Shown here: in pieces, positions 55,058-64,000 of the stretch
How positions within the stretch are numbered: position 1 is the first letter of the stretch
How the letters are laid out: each line of letters opens with the position of its first letter
Assembly: GCA_016706405.1 (NCBI GenBank)
Contig: JADJJT010000001.1
Coordinates: forward strand, 1,615,501 to 1,679,500
DNA length: 64,000 bases
Direction: 5' to 3'
Origin: Sphingobacteriales bacterium
Lineage (GTDB): Bacteria; Bacteroidota; Bacteroidia; Chitinophagales; UBA2359
Position numbers and translations under genes: made by a program
The notes under the pieces: model-generated
Told to the model about the DNA's origin: nothing
The model's input: the letters and a program-made list of their open reading frames with translations, nothing else
Database searches by the model: none

Positions 55058-58000
55058 ACAACACAGAAGCGCTTGTTCAAACAATGGTAAATGAATTAGC
55101 CGGAGTTCATAGAGTAGTGCAACACGCTGATAGAAGTACTACCTACATAATTAAAACCAAGCACAAAACTGACTTAGGAGGTTACAACACTAATATTTTC
55201 GAGTATGCATATTCTAAAAGATTAGCTAATAAAATTATAAAAATAATAGATGGAATAGAATCTTATAGTGCTCCAAAAGGTATGACTGCAATAGGAAAAT
55301 TTATTGCGGCTATTTTGCCAATTATGCAACAAGAATTTAAAACCAATGCTTTAACGAGCAGAACACATGTGCAGGGGGCAGGAGTTAACGGATATGAAAA
55401 AGATGGTTCTGTAAATCAAGAAAGTGTTTTTGATGATTTTATAGCTAATGAACCATTTGGAATGTTTCAAGGCGGAATTAAAGCTACAATAGCAAATCTA
55501 GATTTACAAAATGTTGTTACAGCAGCTTCTAAAAGTGTGGAAAAGACAATATATGACAAAGTTGTAAATTTAATGGCTGCAAATATAACCGACAAAATAA
55601 GACAGTTTAAAGATGTTTTATTAAAATATGGAGTTATTGATGAGGTGAGAAATATTGAAGGAGAATTTGCTCATTTTGCAACGGCAATAAAATCTGAATT
55701 TTTTGAAAATCACCATGAAAGCAACAAAATAGAGTATGAAATTATTGAAAATGTTTGGTTGAATAAAGCTATGGGGCACATAGAAGAAATGCTTTTATTT
55801 TTTGGTGATCCTAGAGTTTATATGGATGCTGTAAACGCATTTAAGCGCTTTAATCTACAATCATCTACTGGTAAAGTAGATGTGACTTTAATGACAAGTT
55901 CTGAAGATTTACATATAACAGCGGCTGAAATTATTGGAAATGAGGGTTTAAGAGACAAGATTAATTACGGAAATAAAACTCCAGCTAAATATGATGGTTC
56001 AGCAAGAGAGATTATTGGAACAGAAGAAAAAAGAAGAAGTTCAAGTGTTGATTTTGTAAGGAAAACTATTGAAAAACACCGAAAAAATATATTAGAAAGA
56101 GCAAATGAAGCTAAGTTATTTGAATATCGGGAAGCCCAAATTAAACATTATGTAAATAATAAGCTAAATGAGGAATTAAAAAATTTAGCTGCAGAATATA
56201 GTAAAACTAAGGAGTTCAAAACAATCTTAAAAAATGCATTAAGTATAATCAAGCTTGAAGATTTACACATACACGGAAATCATGTTAGGGCAGAATTACT
56301 TAAAAAATTTAAGGCATCAAAAGAGGATGAATTAATTAAAAAATTTAAAGATAGTTTTAAATTTGAAAGAGACGCTGATGGAAGTATAGTAAGCATAGTA
56401 AAAACAGTAAATGGAGAGGAAGTTGATAGAAGATCTTTGAAATGGTCAAAGGATACTATACAAACAAAAGCAAAGAAATATGCGACTGAACAAGCAACTC
56501 ATTTTGAAAACATGGTTATTGACGATGGTCAAAGTTGGTTAAACATTTATTCTTATGCAACATTTAAAGATAATCAAGGTGCATGGGAACCCGGACATCA
56601 ATTAACACTTGAGTTTGAATTATTTGTTTATGCGGATGCTATTAGAGCAATAGATGGAGAAAAAGCCAATTATACTTCTATGGAAATTCTTGCAACAAAT
56701 TTTATAAAAATAAAAGAATTAAAAAAAATTGTTAATAGAGAAAGTGTTTTCATAACCACAGATGAATTATTAGCAAAACTTGAGCCATTTACACCAGAAA
56801 AAAGTAAATATATCGGTAATAGCTATGAAAATAGAGATGAATGGATGGTTGCAGCAATAGACACAAGAGAAGCAGTCATATCAGTAAGAAAACATGCTTA
56901 TGATGTTTTAATGCCTTCAATATTAAGGGGGGGTACTCCAGCAACAAGAAGCAAACAATTTGATAAGATGCGGTTTATGATTGATCATGGTATTGACTTT
57001 TACCATACTGTAAGTGGTGCAAAGTCTGGTGTCAGGAAAACTCATAAATGGTATGAAGAAGTTGAAGAAAATATTATGGATATTACAACTGGGGAAATTG
57101 AAACAATAAAATATCTTGGTAATTTTAATTCAGCAGGATTGTTAATTAAAGATGAAAGTGGAAATGCAACTGATACTTTTGATATAAGTTATGAAAGTTA
57201 TTTAGATTGGCAATATGTCCAAGAGCAGTTGGAAATAGACAGCAGGGAGAAAACTGAAATTATTGACAGCGTTCAGAAAAGGAAAAATATACTTGGCGAT
57301 TTAGAAGTTAATGGTGTTCCAATTGATTTCTATTTATCTGAAGAAGAAGAAGAAAAGAATGGAAATCTATTTGATATCTGGAATAGTTTAGAAGAAGAGG
57401 AAAAATTATTGAGAAGTTCTTTATATGCTTCCAAAGAACAATTTTTAGAGCATACAAATGCACTTATGGCAATATTAATAAGGGATTTAAAATTATTACT
57501 TGGTTATGCTGAAACATCAGATGGTAAATTTAAACTTGCAAATATGCAAGATATGATTGATGTAATAAAAGAAAAAGCAATTAATAAATCTTCTGCAGAT
57601 AACATAATAAGTTCTATTGAAAACTTAATTGATACAGGGGCTATTGAGGCGTTGCCCAATAGATATGCAATTGAGCCAGTATTATTAAGTATAATTTCTA
57701 ATGTATTAATTAAAATTAAGCGCCCCGGAAATGCTGCAGTACAAGTAGCCTCATTAGGTTTAGAAGCAATTAATACACCACTTGAATTGCATGAGTCTGG
57801 CAAATATTTAGCTAATACATCAAATGCCTTTTATGCTGACACAGAGGAAAAAAATCCTAATATTCGTCCATCCCAAGTTAGAATGTCTGTACCATTAAAA
57901 TGGCGTAAAAAGTTTATTGACTTTGCCAATAAAATGGAAGAAAATAAAAATGCAAACCACACTCTCTTAACGGCAATAGATTTTGTTAATAATTATATAG

Positions 58001-61000
58001 CTGAAAAATTAGCCAAAGGCGAGGATGCTATAATGCTTATAGGACTTCGTATTCCAAACCAACAATTATCTTCTAACAATGTATTTTCTGTTATTAAATT
58101 TTATCCTCCAACAAAAGCAAATTATATATATGTCAATTCTGAAGTAGTTGCTAAAGAAGGTTCCGGATTTAGTATTGATAAACAGCAGTTATACTTTGAC
58201 ACTGAATTATTAGAACAGGAAAATATTCTTGAAAACGATTATGAACAATGGAAACAAGAAAATAAAAACAGAGTAGATAGAGTTGAGCAAATAAAAAAAT
58301 CATCTGATGAATTAGACATTTTTAAGAAGATAAAACCTTTTAGCAAACATGCGTATAATAATTTAATGGAGTTAAAAGAAATTCCATCACGCACATTAAA
58401 AAGAAAAGGAAAGAAAAAAACTGTAATTTCTGGTGTCCCATTAGAAACCGAAGTTAAAAATCTACAAATTTTATATAAAGATAAATCTTCAGTACTTTTA
58501 AAGTCATTTTCCAAACCTTTGAAGTCAATAGCAAAATTAATTGATAACCCATCAATAAACGATGCAATACGAAATTTATTAAGATCTACTTCAAAAAATG
58601 GTGAAGCTAAAAAAATAACAAAGATAATTAAACAATACCAAGATGTTATTACCTTATTGTTAAATGCTAAAAAAGAATTAGGAAATACTCAAGAAAATGA
58701 AGTTATTTTAGACAACTATAATAAACTTCATAATATGTTAAAGGCTAATATTTATGCACTTGAAAATTTACTTGTAACTACTTTAATAGAAAATCAAGAA
58801 ATGATTAATTTTTTAACTGCTGAACAAGCTGAAGAAATGGATGAAATTGAACAGGAACAAGGCGAAACATTACACAATTTATACACAAAAATTACGCAAG
58901 AAAATGCAGAAATAGAAGCAAAAAATGAACAAGCATTAGAAGAAAGAGAAGATCAATTTAGAAAATTATATGCAACAGAAAAGAGAGCATTGCAACTTGA
59001 AAACATTAGCCAAGCATATCATTTGCACAAACTTTTTGAAGCAGAAAAAAATTTAATCTTAAACAAAGCTAATGCCGGACAATTATTATCCGCTATATCA
59101 ATTGATACTACTAACGAAGTGTATAATAAATTGAAAGTATTTAAAGCAGATGTACAACAACGCAATAAATTATTGTCAAGAATAATTAATCCAGTAGAAA
59201 ATGTATTAAATAATGAAATAATGAATCACGCTAAGTTCAATGTTGGCATTGTAGCCGTTAATCAATCATTACAAAGAATACTATCACAATTAAATATACC
59301 GCTTAGGGATGCTTATGCTGGAAATAGTTATAGAGATTTTGAACAAAGAAATCTTTCTACTTATGTATTTATAGGTGATATTGGTGATTCATTATCAACA
59401 GCCAGCTTAGTAGATGAAGATGGAAATCTTATATCTGTTGTAAATTCTGAACTTGTAAGTTTGCAAGTAGATAATGTTAAAACCCTTAAATCTACTCTTT
59501 TAAATTTAAAAACCGAAACAATGACAATAGCTCAATATTTAATAGCAAGAGGAGTTGGATATGAAGCTGTATTGGATTTCTTAACATCTCCAATTTTAGA
59601 TGAATTTTTAGTTGCAAGAGCCGCAAATGAATCAATGGTTAGTAAAGGGCAAGTTAATGATAAAGGTAAATTCCTAAACTTAAAAAACAAAGATTTTCTA
59701 GCAAAATTTTTACAAGATAGAAATTTAAAAATAGCGGAAAATAGTCCTACATTAGAATTTTTAAACACTGAATCTAATACTATTAAGTATGATAGTATAT
59801 TCAATTCAGAAGGAGAAAAAAAGCTTAAAAAAATTGAAGCTCTTAAAAAGCATATAGAAGGAAAGAATAATCCTGAAGCAGAAAAAACAGAATCAGAAAA
59901 AACAGAATCAGATTATTTTAAAATTTTATATTTTCTTGATTTAGAAATTATTAGTGCTGCGTACAGTGTGTTGGGAAAAGCAGCAATGCCAGACAAACAA
60001 GAACCAAAAAACTTTGTTGAGGTTCAAGAAATACAAAATGCAATAAAAAGAATCGATGCTGGTAATCATTTAATAAGTAAAGAAGATTTTGACAGAATAA
60101 AAAATGAAAGCTCTCAATCTATGTTTTATAAATCGCAAAGAGAGTATGAAAATATGTTTGAAGATTTAAGAATAGCTCCAAGATTTGCCCCATTTATAGA
60201 TTACATGACAAAACTCTATGGAAAACTTGCAAAAGCATCTAAGATTAGTTTCAAACAAAAATTAATTAATGATTTAATAGTCTTTTCAGCATTTTTTGAT
60301 ATGGCCGTCAAAAAAGCAATTTTAGAAAATTTACATGAACGTATGATTAATACAGGAATGGCAGCTACAGATGTAGATACCAAAATAAGAATTTTAGAAG
60401 ATGAGCTAGGAGAAGTTAATTCTGCAATTTATAATTTTTCATTTGAAGAAATATTAAATCAATTTTCTTTGTCTATAGATAATAATAATGAAATGGCAAA
60501 AGGGCTTGGAATATTAAATAGTGTGTTACAACTAAAAAATAATGGTGAAGTTGAAATGGATATTTTCGCTCTAGGAAATAATACTACATTTAATATTAAT
60601 AATTTATCGTTAATTGGAAAAGCAAACACTGGCAGTTCTAATAGTCAACTCATAAATGGGTTAGAACGAGTGTATAAAAACTATTTAAAATCTAGGCGGC
60701 GAATACTGTTAAATCCTGAACAATCATTGATAAAAAAATCTATTAATGATAGTAACTATTTGAATTATTTAACAGAGAAATATAGAAATAATCCTATGGT
60801 TACTGTGGAAACTTTAAAAACATTTCAAAGAACAGAAGAATTCTTACAAAAGTTACTTGCACTTAGTGTATATCAAACTGGTATTTCTAGTTCAATATAT
60901 AATTTAATTAGGGTATTACCTTCTGATTTGTCTGCACCATTGGTTGAAAGAGGGACAACATTTTTAAAAAACTACCTTAGCAATTCATTAGACCCGATTT

Positions 61001-62496
61001 ATGATACAAACATATACAAAGGTGTAACAATTAAGGATTTAATGCCATCCATTTTTAAACTATGGTTTTTTATGGCTAATCCTTCTTTTGCTAACAACCA
61101 AAATGTTGCTAAAGCAAGAGCAAGCAAAGAAGAAATTACTCCAGTTATATTGAAGTTTAAACCGGTGAAAGATGATGTATTTGAAAAAACTAAATTTAAA
61201 AAAATTCTGAGTTTTATAACTCCCTCTGGCGTCCTTAATAATGTTAATGTTGTAGGAGATAGTAATTTTAAAAATTTTACAGTTTTAAATAAACTTATTT
61301 CTTTAATGGTTAATCCGGCAAACGAAACTCCGGAAATTGGAACAGCTGGTTATTTACTTGCGCCATTATTACCAAAAGCAAAAAATTTAAAAAATATATT
61401 TAAAGGTGAAAAAGTAAAACCTGAAAATATAGATTACACAGTCTTAAAAAGTGAAGATATGCACCATCCGGAACATATGGAACAACATTACTTTATTTTT
61501 TATGAAGATAAATTTAAAGACAAAACCGAATTTAATACCAAAAACAATAAAAGAGTTAAGTTTTCATCAATAGACAATATTCTTTTTAATAAATCTAGTA
61601 AAGAACACAAAGTAAAAATTGGTTTTACTAATCCATCAGCTATTGGTAGGAAGCCAAGTACTGGTGTATTAAAATTAAAAAATTCAGTTCCTAATGACAG
61701 CACAAGTGTATTTAAAGTAGTTAAAATAATTGGAAATTTTTATGCTTTACTTGCTGATACTGATGCTAATTTTGAAGCCTTTAAAGAAAATGTCGAAAAT
61801 GTTTTAACCACACTTAAAAATGTTCCGTACAATAAAGAAATACTTTTCCCAAAGACAATCGCAACTCCAATTACAACAATACCTGTAAGATTTTCAGAAT
61901 ATCTTCAAGAAAGATTAAAAGAAGAACTTGGAATTACGTCAGAAATAATAAAAAAAGAAGGCTTCTATATTTTAGAAACTGATTTTAACAAAAAGTTCCC
62001 AATGAATATGAAAAATATTAATGAAGTAAAAAAACTATACGCAGATAGATTAGAGGAACGATCGTATTTAAAAATACTTGGAGTTGGCGAAGAATTAATA
62101 AGAGACCCAAAAAGATTTGAAATATCGGAAAATACGGTAAAAGCAACTTCAATAGAAGCGCCGGTATTAGAATCAACGGTTGAGCCAACCAGTATTGAGC
62201 AAATTTCCGATAGAGAAACTATTGTAGATTCAATAATTGAGCCCAAAGAAGAGAGCGAATTTACGCCTGAACCCGCTAAAAATTATACTACTGTTTTTGA
62301 AGGTCAAAACAAAGAAAGCTTTATTATTTATGCACTTTCTAATGCCATAGAACATGTAAATAAGACTGGCGGTACAATTCATGTTGATGAAAATATCCAT
62401 AAGAGTATAACTATGGATATGTATAGACGATCGCAAGCTAAAAGACGTGATATAAATTTAGGCCATACAATAGATGAAATTAAAGCCTTTGCTTAG
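55021..62496 (+). CDS. Giant protein, C-terminal part, with crAss-like virion RNA polymerase-like region
   Basis: 2491 codons from an ATG overlapping the previous frame by 37 bp; probably the continuation of the same gene. Residues about 1005-1060 read GLRIPNQQLSSNNVFSVIKF, YIYVNSEVVAKEGSGFSID. This parallels the R-P-T-Q...G-S-D-F-D-I-D-K segment of crAss-like phage virion RNA polymerases, but the metal loop is GFSID (from G1047), with two of three aspartates lost. VYQTGISSSIYNLIRVLPSDL (about 1955) also resembles those giant proteins. A coiled coil lies at about 1285-1360 and a KTESEKTESD linker near 1625. AT-rich, Lys/Asn/Ile-rich composition and few TCCGGA sites set it apart from its neighbours. 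Confidence 0.6.
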   Translation: MENGTSIETAKLNNTEALVQTMVNELAGVHRVVQHADRSTTYIIKTKHKTDLGGYNTNIFEYAYSKRLANKIIKIIDGIESYSAPKGMTAIGKFIAAILPIMQQEFKTNALTSRTHVQGAGVNGYEKDGSVNQESVFDDFIANEPFGMFQGGIKATIANLDLQNVVTAASKSVEKTIYDKVVNLMAANITDKIRQFKDVLLKYGVIDEVRNIEGEFAHFATAIKSEFFENHHESNKIEYEIIENVWLNKAMGHIEEMLLFFGDPRVYMDAVNAFKRFNLQSSTGKVDVTLMTSSEDLHITAAEIIGNEGLRDKINYGNKTPAKYDGSAREIIGTEEKRRSSSVDFVRKTIEKHRKNILERANEAKLFEYREAQIKHYVNNKLNEELKNLAAEYSKTKEFKTILKNALSIIKLEDLHIHGNHVRAELLKKFKASKEDELIKKFKDSFKFERDADGSIVSIVKTVNGEEVDRRSLKWSKDTIQTKAKKYATEQATHFENMVIDDGQSWLNIYSYATFKDNQGAWEPGHQLTLEFELFVYADAIRAIDGEKANYTSMEILATNFIKIKELKKIVNRESVFITTDELLAKLEPFTPEKSKYIGNSYENRDEWMVAAIDTREAVISVRKHAYDVLMPSILRGGTPATRSKQFDKMRFMIDHGIDFYHTVSGAKSGVRKTHKWYEEVEENIMDITTGEIETIKYLGNFNSAGLLIKDESGNATDTFDISYESYLDWQYVQEQLEIDSREKTEIIDSVQKRKNILGDLEVNGVPIDFYLSEEEEEKNGNLFDIWNSLEEEEKLLRSSLYASKEQFLEHTNALMAILIRDLKLLLGYAETSDGKFKLANMQDMIDVIKEKAINKSSADNIISSIENLIDTGAIEALPNRYAIEPVLLSIISNVLIKIKRPGNAAVQVASLGLEAINTPLELHESGKYLANTSNAFYADTEEKNPNIRPSQVRMSVPLKWRKKFIDFANKMEENKNANHTLLTAIDFVNNYIAEKLAKGEDAIMLIGLRIPNQQLSSNNVFSVIKFYPPTKANYIYVNSEVVAKEGSGFSIDKQQLYFDTELLEQENILENDYEQWKQENKNRVDRVEQIKKSSDELDIFKKIKPFSKHAYNNLMELKEIPSRTLKRKGKKKTVISGVPLETEVKNLQILYKDKSSVLLKSFSKPLKSIAKLIDNPSINDAIRNLLRSTSKNGEAKKITKIIKQYQDVITLLLNAKKELGNTQENEVILDNYNKLHNMLKANIYALENLLVTTLIENQEMINFLTAEQAEEMDEIEQEQGETLHNLYTKITQENAEIEAKNEQALEEREDQFRKLYATEKRALQLENISQAYHLHKLFEAEKNLILNKANAGQLLSAISIDTTNEVYNKLKVFKADVQQRNKLLSRIINPVENVLNNEIMNHAKFNVGIVAVNQSLQRILSQLNIPLRDAYAGNSYRDFEQRNLSTYVFIGDIGDSLSTASLVDEDGNLISVVNSELVSLQVDNVKTLKSTLLNLKTETMTIAQYLIARGVGYEAVLDFLTSPILDEFLVARAANESMVSKGQVNDKGKFLNLKNKDFLAKFLQDRNLKIAENSPTLEFLNTESNTIKYDSIFNSEGEKKLKKIEALKKHIEGKNNPEAEKTESEKTESDYFKILYFLDLEIISAAYSVLGKAAMPDKQEPKNFVEVQEIQNAIKRIDAGNHLISKEDFDRIKNESSQSMFYKSQREYENMFEDLRIAPRFAPFIDYMTKLYGKLAKASKISFKQKLINDLIVFSAFFDMAVKKAILENLHERMINTGMAATDVDTKIRILEDELGEVNSAIYNFSFEEILNQFSLSIDNNNEMAKGLGILNSVLQLKNNGEVEMDIFALGNNTTFNINNLSLIGKANTGSSNSQLINGLERVYKNYLKSRRRILLNPEQSLIKKSINDSNYLNYLTEKYRNNPMVTVETLKTFQRTEEFLQKLLALSVYQTGISSSIYNLIRVLPSDLSAPLVERGTTFLKNYLSNSLDPIYDTNIYKGVTIKDLMPSIFKLWFFMANPSFANNQNVAKARASKEEITPVILKFKPVKDDVFEKTKFKKILSFITPSGVLNNVNVVGDSNFKNFTVLNKLISLMVNPANETPEIGTAGYLLAPLLPKAKNLKNIFKGEKVKPENIDYTVLKSEDMHHPEHMEQHYFIFYEDKFKDKTEFNTKNNKRVKFSSIDNILFNKSSKEHKVKIGFTNPSAIGRKPSTGVLKLKNSVPNDSTSVFKVVKIIGNFYALLADTDANFEAFKENVENVLTTLKNVPYNKEILFPKTIATPITTIPVRFSEYLQERLKEELGITSEIIKKEGFYILETDFNKKFPMNMKNINEVKKLYADRLEERSYLKILGVGEELIRDPKRFEISENTVKATSIEAPVLESTVEPTSIEQISDRETIVDSIIEPKEESEFTPEPAKNYTTVFEGQNKESFIIYALSNAIEHVNKTGGTIHVDENIHKSITMDMYRRSQAKRRDINLGHTIDEIKAFA

Positions 62497-62580
62497 ACGA
62501 AAAAAACAACAATGAAAAAGATATTACTGCCAAAACCATAACAAACCAATAATCAAAAAAACATATTTTAGAGCCAATTA

Positions 62581-64000
62581 TTAGCGCAGTACTACTAATT
62601 TTTCTAATTTTCGGGCGGTTTCTTGCCGCGAATCGGTAACGCTTATTTGGTAAACATAAACCCCGCGCCCAATGGGGCTGCCAAACTCATCTAAACCATC
62701 CCAAATAAGGGCATCGCTAATGCGTTTTGGGGCAGCGGTAATTTGGGTACGCAGTGTTTTAACCACCCTACCCGATAACGACATAATGCGCACGGTAACG
62801 GTTAAATTGTCGCCGGGGCGGTTATGCTCAAACCAAAACGAGGTTTGATCCATAAAGGGGTTGGGGTAGTTAAGTACATGTTCGAGGGCTAATTTGGCAT
62901 CTTTAACCACTACAAACTCGGTGTAACCTTTGGCTGAATTGTTGTTAATATCCCAGCATTTTACACTAATTTGATGTAGTCCGGGCGATAAATTATACAA
63001 AGGGTAAGCAATAGAGCCTTCGTTGTATTTATCTAAACTCGATTTATAAAAATTGTTCAGTACCAATACATTTTTTTCGTCGTTATTAAGCACACCTGTT
63101 ATATCGTGGCCAATGCCATTACCTACGGTATTAATGCCAAACTCGTCGGTAATTTTTACAATTAAAACGGGGTCTTCGTTGGTAGTGCCACCGGCAATAA
63201 ACGATTCATCATTTATAAACACGGCTACTTCAGGCGGCGTTAAGTCATTGGCTGCGTTATTGTCAATAGCACCAATAAAAAACTTATTGGTTTGACCGGC
63301 AGCATCAGTTTGGCCATTTTCGGCATATAAGCTAAGGCGACCATTTCCAATTTGATAGGCAATATCTTTAGGAACATAAAACGAAAAGGCAAACTCGCCG
63401 TTAGTAACCGATACATTGCCCCTAAAAATAATATTCCGGAAATAACTAAACGTAGTAACGGGGCTTTTCGAGTCGTTCGCTAAAGTAGGCACGTTTACCC
63501 GTTTATCAAAAATAGTGGGGTAAACCCTGCCGTTAAAACTGTTAAGGCGTTGGTTTTGGGCATCGCGCACCTCGCCGGTAATGGTAACTTTGCTCAGGGC
63601 TTTTAGGGTATCTAAGCTGCCGTTGCCCACTGGTTTGCTGTTAATGGTTGTTGCAACGGCTTGGTATTGCGGGTAAGCCAAAGTAATGGCGGGGTCGCCC
63701 AGTAACACAAATTTACGATTGTTGGTGCCGGTAATTGCCGCATCGTTTTTACCGCGCCGCAGCACCTCGCCAATAGCGGGCATTTTTCCGTTGATGGGTT
63801 TAAACAAATGATGTAAAAAATCTTCGTTCATGCGTTGGTTCGAGCTAGCATATACCAACCTAACGGTAGTAACATTGCCAATTGAGCCGCCATTGGGTGT
63901 AGTAATCAGCACCTCGCCCGCCGAGGTAAGGCCGGGGTTGTCGTAACGACTAAAACTACAAGTAGCGGTTATAAACAAAGGCAATTTATCATAGTTTGTC
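62581..64000 (-). CDS. porU: Type IX secretion sortase PorU, C-terminal part (5' end outside window)
   Basis: About 473 residues, open to the right window edge; a TTG at 63984 is internal. The first visible stretch, YDKLPLFITATCSFSRYDNP, is the gingipain-type (C25) core with the catalytic cysteine in TATC. The FVLLGDPAITLAYP motif and C25-associated beta domains follow. The protein ends with YPNPFMDQTSFWFEHN ... GRGVYVYQISV ... KLEKLVVLR, a FlgD/CTD-like module. PorU removes the C-terminal signal from type IX cargo and attaches it to surface polysaccharide. Upstream catalytic histidine and the N-terminus lie outside the window. Confidence 0.92.
   Translation of the reverse strand, partial: TNYDKLPLFITATCSFSRYDNPGLTSAGEVLITTPNGGSIGNVTTVRLVYASSNQRMNEDFLHHLFKPINGKMPAIGEVLRRGKNDAAITGTNNRKFVLLGDPAITLAYPQYQAVATTINSKPVGNGSLDTLKALSKVTITGEVRDAQNQRLNSFNGRVYPTIFDKRVNVPTLANDSKSPVTTFSYFRNIIFRGNVSVTNGEFAFSFYVPKDIAYQIGNGRLSLYAENGQTDAAGQTNKFFIGAIDNNAANDLTPPEVAVFINDESFIAGGTTNEDPVLIVKITDEFGINTVGNGIGHDITGVLNNDEKNVLVLNNFYKSSLDKYNEGSIAYPLYNLSPGLHQISVKCWDINNNSAKGYTEFVVVKDAKLALEHVLNYPNPFMDQTSFWFEHNRPGDNLTVTVRIMSLSGRVVKTLRTQITAAPKRISDALIWDGLDEFGSPIGRGVYVYQISVTDSRQETARKLEKLVVLR

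Noticed and set aside
52085..62496. Complete prophage
   Set aside because: No capsid, terminase, tail, lysis or integrase genes are next to the giant gene; its neighbours are ordinary chromosomal genes and a dead IS.
1..64000. tRNA, rRNA or riboswitch genes
   Set aside because: I looked for tRNA-like CCA-proximal and T-loop patterns and known riboswitch cores in the intergenic gaps and saw none I could support.

Overview
The window comes from the chromosome of a member of the Bacteroidota, probably of the Saprospiria/Chitinophagia type. Evidence is a TonB-dependent receptor with a carboxypeptidase-like N-terminal domain, type IX secretion genes (porV complete, porU cut by the right window edge), BatE-like and tandem amidohydrolase proteins, and many promoters with the Bacteroidota -7 box TAnnTTTG. 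Base composition is moderately AT-rich. The palindrome TCCGGA is unusually frequent (about 63 copies counted by eye).

Layout. 1-3135: end of sbcD and a TonB receptor. 3308-8665: accessory region with an IS5-family element (copy 1), a truncated SMC-like ATPase with its partner gene, an antitoxin/Fic-Doc pair and a DUF5655 nuclease-like gene. These genes are separated by near-identical repeats of about 390 bp that carry promoters. An IS1182-like transposase remnant closes the region. 9053-27463: a respiratory nitrogen-oxide cluster. It encodes a diheme cytochrome c, narGHJI, a small membrane protein, a beta-carbonic anhydrase, narK with an inserted soluble domain, a TDT/SLAC1-type anion channel, an outer-membrane porin, a hemerythrin-like protein and moaA. 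Convergent to these are an Rrf2-family regulator and a qNOR-like protein. 27634-29888: a serine hydrolase gene cut cleanly by IS5 copy 2, with a TAA target duplication. 30122-51347: ordinary chromosomal genes (SLC13 transporter, NifU domain protein, M16 peptidase, NhaA, amidohydrolase, tyrosine recombinase, aroE, ppk1-ppx, Crp-like regulator, BatE, porV, mnmD, TetR). 51464-51875: a decayed IS1380-like transposase. 52085-62496: an AT-rich giant gene of about 3,470 codons, split in two by an apparent one-base deletion. 62581-64000: 3' part of porU.

The most important observation is that the qNOR-like protein carries the active-site and quinol-site substitutions that distinguish NO dismutase (NOD, 2 NO -> N2 + O2) from quinol NO reductase. 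Numbering nearly matches Geobacillus qNOR: H560->N, E581->Q, H328->N, E332->N. With nitrate reductase, nitrate transport, molybdenum cofactor synthesis and an Rrf2 sensor nearby, the cluster could be part of an oxygenic denitrification route. No nitrite reductase (NirS/NirK) or N2O reductase is present in the window, so the NO source must lie elsewhere.

The second notable object is the giant gene. It has an N-terminal HExxH metallopeptidase-like site and a region resembling the two-barrel RNA polymerase of crAss-like phage giant virion proteins, but with a degenerate metal-binding loop (GFSID instead of DFDID). It stands alone, without phage neighbours, behind a host-type -7 box. All family assignments rest on motif recognition from memory; no searches were run.
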